Shown here one piece after another: positions 51,919 to 61,627 of a stretch of DNA of 64,000 nucleotides. The notes below the pieces were generated by a model that worked only from the letters and a program-made list of their open reading frames with translations, had not been told where the DNA came from and made no database searches. The number at the start of each line of letters is the position of its first letter. The stretch's first letter is position 1. This DNA is from Pelomyxa schiedti (Eukaryota; Evosea; Pelobiontida; Pelomyxidae): the NCBI GenBank assembly GCA_020536535.1, contig JAHLWZ010000816.1, forward strand, positions 1 through 64,000, in the 5' to 3' direction. Both the position numbers and the translations under genes were made by a program.

Positions 51919-53340
51919 TTATAGTCTGACTCTTATCCTTATGAACAAGGTGTCGTCTACTACATATGACTCCATCTGCGCTTTTGTCATGAACTTAAAC
52001 CAGCCGTAGAAGTCATCACTCGATTTTCTAGCAAGACTCCTTTTCACTTGATCAGCAAAGGCTTCATCTGTTATGATCTCCAGGGTATCCACTGTAGACC
52101 CAACTGTCACAGTGACAACCTAAAGGCAGAAGCGTTAGTATTAATTGGGCATTGTGTGACTCATGCCAAATTAGATAGAGGTAGTCCTGATGAAGGGAAA
52201 TGTTGAGGCCGTATCCCAAAGAATAATGCCAAGTGGCCGGCACCTGCTAAAGTCTGTCCGGCAAGGCAGGCTTTCATCTCAAATGCTACGCCTCTTGTTG
52301 GAATAAGTTCTCAAAGTATTAGGAAAGTATTTCTGATACCTGCATACTAAGATTGGGCTAGAAAGTGTGGGTGTTGCACCGTTATTTAGGGCTTGCTCTG
52401 CAGCGCCCAGTTCTGCCCGGTAATTGTTTATTTTCCAGATTGCTTCATCTTGAATTTCCATTAAGCTAGTCCGTAGGCGAACTATTTCGGCTTGTTGCCG
52501 GTGTAGTTGGTCCGATTGCTCTGCCAGTAATCTGGATTGTGAGTCCATTTGTGTGCGTTGCTTATCTACTAATGAGGCGAGGATTGCAAGGTGCTCGAAA
52601 ATGGATTCTTGAATGTGAGAACGAGCATTTTTGCGGGTTCCTTTCCATGTGCACCCCGCAACGGAGCACTCAACTACAGCACAATCGCATGATTTTGTGT
52701 GCCTATCTTTATCCTTTCTCAGGACTTCCTCCCCACACATGCACTTGTAGGGTGAATTAGGGCACTCACTGGTATGGGTCTGCATGTTAACCCAAGGCAG
52801 TTCGATGCCACAAGCCTGGCAAGCCACCACTCTAAAAGGGCACTCTCCAGCATGTTTTGCCTCAAGCCTTCTGGCTATAGAAACACCACACCCTTTCCAC
52901 CTGCACGGCATTGGGGCATATATGCAGTCATCTTCCACATGCCGATTTAACTTCCCCAATTGCATTATGGCTGTGCAGCCGTCTGATTTGTGTGGGCAGT
53001 GTACCTCCAGCCGCTCTCTTACACTTAGAAATAGTCTTGCTGGTTTCACAAAGTCTTTGCCAATTGAAACAGGCATGGCTTTACAGCATGGACATTGTGG
53101 CTTCACTTCCAATGAATGTTCCAAACAGCTCCTGCAAAAAACATACGCCTAAAATACGTCGAGGCTTAGTTATTTTGTTTTGTTTGCTTTTTTTTGTGTG
53201 TGTGTTGACAAAACAGACTGGGTGTGGCATATGCATACCTCATTTCCATGCACCAGAGGGTCAATTGCGAAGTCCCGGCATATTGGACATATGTACTCCC
53301 GGCCGGGTTCCTGTACGAAGTGGTATTTGTTTTCGTCCAT
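51919..53340 (-). CDS. TRAF-type RING and zinc-finger protein with a short MATH-like end
   Basis: Candidate E3 ubiquitin ligase/adaptor. ATG 53340 encodes YICPICRDF, the start of a RING, continued in exon 2 by SLEVKPQCPCCK. TRAF-type zinc fingers follow: LEVHCPHKSDGCTAIM, DDCIYAPMPCRWKGCG, AGECPFRVVACQACG and VECSVAGCTWKG. A Gln/Leu-rich coiled coil comes next (QLHRQQAEIVRLRTSLME). The last exon encodes SSDDFYGWFKFMTKAQMES and DTLFIRIRVRL, matching the C-terminal strands of a MATH/TRAF-C domain. The upstream half of MATH appears reduced or strongly diverged. The stop is at 51919. Confidence 0.78.
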
Positions 53341-54121
53341 GGCAGCGGGGCGCCGGGGGCTGCGGGGGATTTTGGTTTTTTTTTAAGAGGACCACGACCA
53401 CGTAGGAACGGCACAGTTGATTTTTTTTTTCCCCCTCAGGGCAGGGAGGGAAAAAAAAGACTGGAAGAGCGGGGCTCGGGAATTTTTTTTGAAGTACCGG
53501 GCGAGAGGGCTAGGGGAAATGTACTGAGGAAAAAGAGAGCGAGACCAGGGCAGGGGTTCGGCGAGATAGGCAAAGGGGTCTGGTTGGGAACTCACTTGTG
53601 AGGGAGTTTGGTGTGGTTGATTATAGTAGCAATACAACAGGAGATACTGCCCCCATTAGTGCAGCTTCCAACAACCGAAATATTTACATAGCTACTAGCT
53701 AGTTGTTTGCTTGAAGCGACCATAGGAATGAGTGCTTAGTAGACTGGTAATGCAAATATAACATTGCTTGTAATGGAATTAGCTTGATAACATAACTTGA
53801 TGTTAACTTATTAAGTTAATAAGGTTATAGGTTTTTGGGTTTTGTGTGCGCTGTGGTCAGAGTGAGGAAAACCTATTTTCTCCATATAAATAAAATGGAA
53901 CACAATTCATGCACCAACTCAGCTTTGTTTGCCTACAGTTGGCGATTTTTCATTTCCACAGGAATGGATCCGGCACATCACCACCAAATGGTTTTTTTTT
54001 ATCTCTTAATCATCCCCATAGCTCCTCGCCCACAACGGTGGCGCAGCCAATCAATCCGAATCAACGGACAATTAGATGAAGAGTAAGTTTTTTTTTCTTT
54101 TTTTTGTACGCAAAAACCCAA
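53341..54121. other. Intergenic region
   Basis: About 780 bp between the TRAF start and the PepT-like stop, both minus strand. 53400-53560 is purine-rich on the plus strand. 53640-53840 is AT-rich and holds a 7-bp inverted repeat, TTAACTT-att-AAGTTAA, at about 53802-53818. No supported gene; open frames here are short and lack splice-consistent continuation. Confidence 0.4.
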
Positions 54122-55909
54122 TCAATTTGAAGCCCAGAGGAAACAAAGGTTGCGTATCACCTCAGAACCTTTTGTAAGTGCAGACAGGGGCACAAACTCT
54201 GATTTGGCATGGAAGTTCACACCACCTGTAGTTGTGGTGTGTGATGTTAGAAACAAGTCGAGTGAGTAGTGTTGTTTCGCGTTGGTTTGCTTTTGCTTGT
54301 GTGTTAAATTAAGGTTTCTTTACCTGCGAACAGGTTTGGACAAGGAAGCCCCATTTCACAGAGTCTGGCACCGTCTGTTCCGCCTCGTATTTGTGTCACC
54401 TTTGGAGTGATTCCAGCCTGTCTCATGGCCTCCGCGGCACGATCGACAACTGCCGGGTGAGCATCAATGACAGAGCGCATGTTTGTGTACTGCTGAGTAT
54501 AGGTAATAGGCGGGATTGTGGCTCTGGGATACCGGATCCGCAGGAATTGTGCTGCTGCATCCATCAGTGCCATCAATTTCTGTGGAATGAGGTTGGATTG
54601 GTTTCGTTTTCACGCGCTCCCTTTTTTTTTGGGTGGCATGGAATACCTTCATTCCGTCCATTGTGAACTCTCGTAGAATGAAGGTTGCTTTTGACTTTCC
54701 TGCGTCACCTTCCAAATTGCACAGGTGAATGAACCCATCCATATCCTGGATTAATTGTTGTTGAGTAAATTGTATGGTTACTGCGATATGGAGAAACCTT
54801 GGTTGTTTCAGGCCTCTTTTCTGCTGGGAGGAGTGTCACAAATTCACTGACAATAATTGCGGCGTTGGCCATTTTCTGGAACGACATTCCTGGGTGCACT
54901 TGAACACCTGTGCACTCAAAAATAGCTTTGTAGGCATTGAAATTTTCAATTTCCAATTCTCCGATCTCCCCTACAAGCTTTGAGTGGCTAGAAGGAATGT
55001 AACAATAAGACCTCCATCCACTGTATAGGCATATTCTACTCCAAGTTTGGCAATATCAATATGGTCTGTACCCCCTCCAACTTCCTCGTCAGGTGTGAAT
55101 ATTACACGTATCTTTGGTCGTGGCCTGGTAGGTTCAACTTGCATGATATTCTGAATTGCATCCATTATAATTGCCACTCCAGCTTTATCATCAGCACCCA
55201 GCTATTTTCACAATGAGGGTTGAAGTGTGTCTAACATAACACTACAAGAGTTGTGCCGTCACTGCTTATGATCTTATCTCCCTTGTAACGCTCCAATTGC
55301 TCCCAAGGTATCACAACAGAAGGATCACCAGGAAGTTGGATGGGTTTGCCAGTAGCAACAACCTCTTGTACAATGGGTTTTACTCCAGAACCTACCATAG
55401 TGAGTTATTCCTTAAGAAAGTGACCATAAGGTACTCTTGCAGCAACAAAAATAAAATCAAACACCAAAATACCTGGGGCATCAGGACTGACATCCACGTG
55501 AGCAATGAGGCCTATGGAATGAGTTGACGAGCAATTAGATGGGATTGTCCCAGTGACAATGCAAAATTGATCAACAGCTGCATCTGTGACCCCTATTTGC
55601 ATAAACAAAAAGAGCTGGTTATTTAAGACTCAAAAAGGAGCACATTATTCATTTCATAAAGAAAGATAAAAAAAAAAACCGAGGTGAATGAGCTCGTCAA
55701 CCAAGATTCTAGCCAAATCAAATTGCCTCATCGTGGAAGGAAACGTAGTGGCGTCATGGGCACTTTTTTGTTTTAGGTTAGGCTTCTATACCCAGTGTGA
55801 ATTATGGTAGTTGAGTATAACTTAGGATGCCACCCATAATTAACGCTTACCTTTGAGTGTCAACCCTGACGTATCGAAGAAACCTGTCTAGCACTGTGTC
55901 AGCGCTCAT
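54122..55909 (-). CDS. Tripeptide aminopeptidase-like M20 metallopeptidase (PepT type)
   Basis: Zinc peptidase that removes N-terminal residues from tripeptides. ATG 55909 gives VLDRFLRYVRVDTQ. Then come the first metal ligand region IGLIAHVDVSPDAPG, WEQLERYKGD and LGADDKAG (completed across introns), and VIFTPDEEVGGGTDHID with the catalytic Glu pair. The dimerisation part has ENFNAYKAIFECTGVQVHPG. Near the end comes IRGGTDGARLCEMGLPCPNLF. The last exon (about 54232-54122) supplies GGVNFHAKSEFVPLSAL with the final metal-binding His. The protein is full length. PepT is mainly known from bacteria, yet this copy has many introns of the local type, so any transfer would be old. Confidence 0.85.
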
Positions 55910-56026
55910 GTTCGGTGTCGAAAACTTTGATTATTGACGAAAAATTGAGGGGTCAGAACCGGAAGTGACTGGACTGCAAAAAAAAAAACTGTTCTCTTTG
56001 TTTTGGAGAGTGTTTTATGCAACACT

Positions 56027-57273
56027 TTATGGCTCTGAAGGAAGTTGGGGTGGTACATAGCCAGAACTGGCTTCCTTGTGTTGGGTTGGTTTGAGTTTCA
56101 GGGATGGTTTGGCATACGGGCTGAGAGGTGGCAGCTTCTTCAGCTTTCTTCTTGCCTTCCATATACATGATAAGAAGAGCGGCACAGCAGTATAAGAACA
56201 TCAGTGGAAACCTTGAGGATTAAGGAGAAAAAAAGGTGGAGGTGAGGAGTAATACATTCCGGTAAGCATTAAATAGGAACCATATACTGGTGATGTTTGT
56301 GCAATGGCAGAGATTCTGAGAAATGACCTAAGAAAAACAACAAAAGGGAGATTGACAAAGAAACCCCATTATGGAAGCACCCAGTGCATTTATGGTTGCA
56401 AAAATGGCCATTCCAAGTGCATCAACCCACAATTTGCATATAAATAACCCAAAAGCGATGTAGACTGGGCAAACAATGCCAATAAGTAAAAGTGCTGCCC
56501 CGAAAGGTATATTGACTTTTGTAGTGATCGGGAAACCAACTTCGTCTCATAAGATTTTTGTTTGTTTACTACTGGAAACATACCCACCATAGACAGACCC
56601 AAACCCGCAAGTAGACACACACCTATCAGACATACACGCTTCACATCCCATGACTGGGCAAAGTGAGACGGAATGAAATTAGATAACGGCCTTTACCAAG
56701 TGAGGAGGTGAGAACATGTTTCTCCACTGAAGGAGAACCCCTCCAATGCATGATGCACTCCAGAGGAACAACAGTATGTATGCTCCACAAATAAAGCAAA
56801 AACACCATGGAACAGCCCGCGCGTGATGAGTAAATGAGGAAATTCTGGGGTGCTAGTTAAAGGCAGTGGAATTGCAATTATCTGAGGGACAAGTGCTACA
56901 TACATCATTGTCAGTAGGACGATGAAGTCTATGACAGAGAGGGCAAAAAGTGCAATTGCCTCATGGCGCATTTTTAGCACATACATGGCATACATTACAT
57001 AGAGATGGCAAGCCAATCCCACAAGTAAGAAAGAACCCCCTAGGGCTGGGTGCACGTATACCAGCAGTGGAAACGACACTGTAAACACGCCGGTGTTTTT
57101 TGGTTTGTACAAAGCCAACAAAGATGCGAAAAGCCGTTACCTACAATTACAGCAGCGTTTATTATGACCAAAATAGTGGATATCAACAAAGATCTCTTCA
57201 CGTAGTCCCACGTGACTTCGGGGTTTCCCGACACTTTCCCCACGGCCTCGTCCACCAACGTGTATTGACTCAT
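56027..57273 (-). CDS. Multipass membrane protein, family unknown
   Basis: ATG 57273 encodes a short soluble start (YTLVDEAVGKVSGNPEVTWD), then several hydrophobic helices: SLLISTILVIINAAVIVG, LGGSFLLVGLACHLYVMYAM, IALFALSVIDFIVLLTMMYV, and more in exons towards 56390 and 56160. After a last helix the tail is charged (MEGKKKAEEAATSQP) and, through an intron at about 56114-56075, ends YVPPQLPSEP with a stop at 56027. I count at least five membrane spans. No family recognised. It lies only 17 bp downstream of the stop of the small W/Y-rich gene on the same strand. Confidence 0.55.
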
Positions 57274-57290
57274 ATTTGTATGGTCTTGTA

Positions 57291-57585
57291 TTACCACTCA
57301 ATCGCCCTTTTTCGATAAACCGCTTGTGCGGGTGGTTGGCTGCTGTTGTTTCCTTTTTTTTCTTTTTTTCTTTTCTCAAGCCTCAACTTGTCATCAACCA
57401 AATCAGATCTCCCTCCGATGACTTACATACATATTTCTCAGGAAACACACAGCATCCCATTTCACGTACCATGGTAGCCCCTCTGTAGCCGAAGTGAACC
57501 ACCTGATCATATCCAACTTGCTTTCAGGTCGAAAGTCTCTTTCAAGGAACTTGCGATACCAACGAACAGCGGTCGTAGTAGTCAT
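57291..57585 (-). CDS. Small 84-residue Trp/Tyr-rich protein
   Basis: Two exons, 57585-57427 and 57386-57291, joined over a 40-nt intron with a GTAAGT donor. The product would be 84 residues. Exon 1 is rich in aromatic and charged residues (VRWYRKFLERDF, GLPWYVKWDAV), unlike random frames. Exon 2 is basic (LRLEKRKKEKK) and ends AVYRKRAIEW. The size and composition resemble small mitochondrial complex subunits, but I recognise no family. Its start lies 8 bp from the start of the plus-strand nucleotidyltransferase gene. Confidence 0.5.
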
Positions 57586-57593
57586 CCCCTTCC

Positions 57594-58714
57594 ATGGCAA
57601 CAACGACTCCTCCGTCGTCAGCATTAACAGCAACAGCGTCGCCGCTACCGCCGGGATCCACAACGTCGGCCAGGGGAGTGATCGAGGAGGTGGTACGGCA
57701 GGTTGAAGCGCATTATGGGGTGGCTGTGGTGGCGGCAGTCGAGGGGGGCAGCCGAGCGTGGGGATTCGCGAGCCCCAAGAGCGACCACGGTAGCTTTTTG
57801 GTTTTTGTTTTTTGTTTTCTAAGAAGATATTTTGTAAAGATGTTAGAGGTGTGTTTGTGAGAAGACGTGATGAGTACTTGAGGATTGAGGATGAAGCTTT
57901 ACCTGACACCATTTCGTATAAAGCTGACACATGTAAGCCGCAGGTCGAATTCGTTGGGTATTCTGAATACCTGTTGATGTAACACTAGCATGGTAACTTA
58001 CAACAAAAACGAACAGGTGGGATATTAGGAAAGCTTTGAAACTACTCCGAGAGAGCAACCCCGGAATTTTGGAGTGGTTTTCTTTGCCAAGAGAGCTCGT
58101 GTATCGCGATCTACACGACTTTTTTGGAGCAACATCGTCTCTTGCACAAAGGGATATGTCTCCTGAAGCCTTGGTAAGACATTATAGGAACACAGCAATG
58201 AAACACCAAAAGTATAGCACAATATGTCCTGTGCACTTTACTTATTATATTTACAAAGGCTTTACTTCACAAATACAAGGCAAGTAATGTCGAAGAAGTA
58301 TTTTTATGTATTTCGCCCACTACTATGTGTGGAATGGATAATAAATAACCCAGGTATTCTTCCCGAAAAATATCCAACACTAACACCCCAAGGAAAGCCG
58401 TCGCCTGTATCTCTTCATGATCTTGTTGCCTTAAGCACAGCTGAAGCTGCACACACACTTTCAGACATGCTCACAAGGCATAACTCTCAAGGCTCCGGGC
58501 TTATTGACAGGTAAAAAAAGCTCATTCTCCCAGTTTTTCACTAAAAAGTTTAAGGGTACCGCTTTTGGACCAATGGGCCCAAGACCTATTTGCAAAAACA
58601 AAAACTTTTATTGACACCTTGCCGGCACATAGGCCAGCAACACATTCGGGTGTGGAATACAATACCCTTTGCAGTAAAATGATAAACACAGTTGAAGAGA
58701 CAAGAAAATCTTGA
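57594..58714 (+). CDS. YcgL-like predicted nucleotidyltransferase (COG3541 type)
   Basis: After a Pro/Thr-rich start, exon 1 has VEGGSRAWGFASPKSDHG, equivalent to the GSRAxGxxSxxSDxD signature of nucleotidyltransferase-fold proteins. The expected next acidic residue would come from the following exon. Exon 2 contains RRRDEYLRIEDEALPDTISY and VEFVGYSEYL. Exon 3 has ALKLLRESNPGILEWFSLP, and later parts have EALVRHYRNTAMKH, KYFYVFRPLLCVEWI and a C-terminal QDLFAKTKTFIDTLPA, with a stop at 58714. The layout follows the bacterial YcgL/COG3541 family, whose biochemical role is poorly known. It ends 21 bp from the convergent permease gene. Confidence 0.75.
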
Positions 58715-58735
58715 GACAAAAACGAATTGTCTCAA

Positions 58736-60287
58736 TTAATGTTCTATTTTTGGCCAGTGATCAGTATATGACAGTGAGGATTGGATGATAGAGAAAATGC
58801 CCAGCAGGACTGTGAAAATTGATACACCGATATATAGAGGCTTTCTTTTCACTCTGGAGGTACCGAAGGCACCAAATGGAATAGCAAGAAGAGCCCCCAC
58901 AAGTAGATATGGAACAAGTGCGTAGTACTCGTCAACGTGTCCGTTGAGGCTGTAGGAATGTAAGGCGAAGGTATTTGAAACACAAAAGAACTCACCACTC
59001 CTTTGCGGTGTAGTTTGGCAGTGGCGATTCACTACCAGACACAGGTGGACTTTTTTGTTCGCATTGTATCATAGAGGAAGTGAAATAACATATGGTGCTT
59101 ACACCACACACAATGACCTCAGAGTAAGGAGTGACACCGATAGAGTTGCGCTCTGGTCTGCCGGCCAGCATTTGGCCCGTTACTGCCACAGGGCCAGATC
59201 CTCCACCAGACAGACCCTGTCCTTTGTGTTGATTTTATGGGGTTTAGGTTTCTGACACACCTTATTGAAGCCTGTGATTATGGATATGATAAATATCTTC
59301 CACCAAGCAAATTTCCATTCTACAAGTGTCGTCACATGAAGAACTTGGAAACGAAGAGCACATACTTGGTTTGAAAACGTACATACAGAAGGTAAATATG
59401 CCCATAGTGAGAGCAATAATACCAATGTACAACTTAATAACAAAATTGAACTGCTTTGATATACTACCATAGACACTGACTATTTGAGAAATAATCTAAT
59501 AAGAGTAAGGAATAAGAACAATGAAAGATTGCTTACAGCGCCGATAGAGCCTATTCCTCCTAAGAACATGATGATACGTACATCATAAGTAAGGTATTTA
59601 TTGAGGACAAATCCAGTTTTCTTGTACAGCCATACCCACCAGATCCAGGTGAATTTTGGGGGCTACGTGTAATTGTCAGTACAACGCTATCTAAGGGGAG
59701 ATCTTCATCACCTGCTCAATAGTGAACGAATCATCCTCCCGTTCCAAATCGGCATTAGCTGCCGATAGGGAACTCAATTCTATTTCAGAGGCAGGAGGTG
59801 GAGATGCATGTTCTTTCTCCAGTGACTTGAACACATCAACCATACTGTTATCACCCTCTGCTGCAACAACTACTTCCCCAGAAGCACTGGCACTAGCCGC
59901 AACAGGGTCAGCCAAAGGATCGGGGTCCTCTGTATTAGTTTCCTTGTTCCGGAACGCTCCCTTCTCTATTTCTGTCTTGCGAAAGATGAAGTTGTTCTTC
60001 AGGAACATGTGAAAGAGCCCGCTGAATATTGACGTGATAAACTCGACCATAAGTAAGCTAATAACCACCTCCTTTCTCTCATATCCATAGGCAAGTAGTA
60101 CAGGTGATAATACAGTACCCCAGCCCATACCTTTTAAAAACGTGGGTTAAAGAATAAAATAATAAGAGAAAAACAAATGACCGGAAGAGAGGGGGGGGAA
60201 AATAACTCTACCGAGCATCGTTTTGAAGAACTGTACGATGAAGGCGGAAATGGGTACAACGAAAAACCACACGTCAACAACAACCAT
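58736..60287 (-). CDS. TauE/SafE-type sulfite/anion permease
   Basis: ATG 60287 gives a hydrophobic start (VVVDVWFFVVPISAFIVQFF) and GMGWGTVLSPVLLAYGYERKEVV, the conserved first TauE/SafE repeat (GxGWG...SP). VISLLMVEFITSIFSGLFHMF follows. A Ser/Ala/Glu-rich cytosolic loop of about 85 residues separates the two halves. Further helices include VRIIMFLGGIGSIGA, an Ile/Leu-rich span near 59400-59470, and EYYALVPYLLVGALLAIPFG with VSIFTVLLGIFSII at the end (stop 58736). The family transports sulfite or organosulfonates; substrate here unknown. Confidence 0.65.
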
Positions 60288-60377
60288 CTCGCAATAGGAG
60301 ACTTCGATCTAGAGAAAAGATGGCGAACGGTCAGCGCTGACGAGATCTGACAGATCGCGTGTGCGTGTTGTGGGGGG

Positions 60378-60419
60378 TTTTGTTTTGTTTTGTTTTGTTT
60401 TGTTTCGTTTCGTTTCGTT
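60378..60419. repeat. TTTTG/TTTCG pentamer microsatellite
   Basis: Five TTTTG units followed by three TTTCG units, in the region upstream of the permease start. A second short repeat, three GGTTTT units, lies at about 60744-60763. Both are probably simple replication-slippage repeats. Confidence 0.85.
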
Positions 60420-61376
60420 CGTGTTTTTATTAAAAGGTCGCTATTCGTCGGTGAATTTGTTTCGCGTTGTTTTTTCGCGGATGGGAGGTGGAAAAAGAGG
60501 AGGCATCTACCTCTGCTTTTTCGAGTGATTTTTCACAGTCTATCCTATCGGAAGCGCTATGAACTACATTACATGGAAGGTTTTCTCACAAGAGTGGTCG
60601 GTGGGTGATGAGGTAACCTGGCTGGCGGTTGCAACAATTGATACTGATACACCAATGCCACAATGCAATTGCACGTACTTATGTGCAACTCGTGGCCTTA
60701 ACCTTTCAATATGATGAGTTGGCCACGAGGTCTATGCATTGAAGGTTTTGGTTTTGGTTTTGGGAAAGTTCGTCTTGCAATGCCAATGGGAAATACGATT
60801 TGCTGTTTTTCAAGGACTGTGAGGAAGTTTTTCGTTGGGTGTGTGGGTGGAGACACTGGCACTGTGAGCACAGTTTTAATTTCCTCTTTTTTAACGCTTT
60901 TTTGCACCTGTTCGTTCGGAAGGTCAGTTTTTTCCCTTTGCTGGATGTGCGGAAGGAATCGGAAGACACCTTCTCTGCACTGCCTTTGGATAATCCATTT
61001 CTGATCATTGCCAGATATGAGAAACGGCACTTCAATTGATTTCACTGCTACCTTGAAGAAGTGAGAAAGAGTTTTCGGGATTGCGCTTCTGTACAACTTT
61101 TTCGTGCGGTGAGAACGCATCAAGACCCCAAAAAAGCGAAATGCACCGACACCCTCTCGGGTCATTCTCTGTCTCTGCAAGATCCTATGAAATTAAGCGA
61201 AGAAAAGTGGATGAATAAAATAATCAACAGACCGGAACGCGGTCTGGTGTGGGTGCCTTGGCAAAGCAACCTTGGAGCAACAAAAAAATTTAGATGGAGG
61301 TGGTTTGCGTTGTCGAAGACCCGAACCACTGTTTCCTTTTTCATTGGAACCAATGGTATGCCAGAGAGTCCGTTTA
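60420..61376. other. About 950 bp with no confidently assigned gene
   Basis: Both strands have open frames of 80-160 codons here, but none is convincingly spliced or matched to a family. On the plus strand MNYITWKVFSQEW (from about 60559) and EEKWMNKIINRPERGL (near 61200) look somewhat protein-like, and GT/AG signals exist near 60930 and 61015. It may contain a weakly conserved gene. A run of seven A's at 61282-61288 reads as a T7 tract on the minus strand, a possible Pol III terminator for the tRNA. Confidence 0.3.
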
Positions 61377-61468
61377 GGCGCGCTTCCGCTGCGCTACGGG
61401 GCTTTGGTGTTTGTCTCCTTCCTTAGCCCCGGATGGTTTCGATCCACCGACCTCCGCTTTATGAGAGC
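61377..61468 (-). tRNA. Initiator tRNA-Met(CAT), apparently circularly permuted
   Basis: In transcription order (minus strand) the 3' half comes first, 61468-61424: anticodon loop CTCATAA with CAT at 61463-61461, variable loop AGGTC, T arm GGTGG-ATCGAAA-CCATC, acceptor strand CGGGGCT and discriminator A. A 20-nt spacer (61423-61404) follows. Then comes the 5' half, 61403-61377: acceptor AGCCCCG, TA, D arm GCGC-AGCGGAA-GCGC, G, CC. Rejoined end to end the halves are 27 + 45 = 72 nt. The acceptor stem pairs 7/7. The anticodon stem becomes CCGCT/AGCGG, 5/5. A1:U72 and the ATCGAAA T-loop are initiator hallmarks. The B box precedes the A box. No ordinary 5' or 3' half flanks either piece. Confidence 0.8.
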
Positions 61469-61627
61469 TTTTGTCCCCCCCAGCCTAAGGTAACCCCACT
61501 GACTTCATTGGAGCCTCCTCCTCAAAATCACTACCGCACAAACGAATTGTTTTTCGCTGTTTTAGGTTGTTGAGATGGGATTATGGGTTGGTTGTTGCGT
61601 GGAAACTCAAAGGGCAACACAACAAGC

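Noticed and set aside
53960-54269. Possible small plus-strand spliced gene ending KFTPPVVVVCDVRNKSSE
   Set aside because: It lies antisense to the last exon of the PepT-like gene, whose minus-strand reading (GGVNFHAKSEFVPLSAL) matches the family and is needed to complete it.
57403-57930. Single 175-codon minus-strand frame through the nucleotidyltransferase first exons
   Set aside because: Only its last third (from 57585) looks coding; the rest is antisense to a supported plus-strand gene.
60744-60763. GGTTTT repeats as telomeric sequence
   Set aside because: Only three units in the interior of a gene-rich contig; a simple repeat is more likely.
60698-61180. 160-codon minus-strand frame
   Set aside because: Composition is basic and patchy, no family or splice pattern, and a plus-strand reading is equally plausible; left unassigned.
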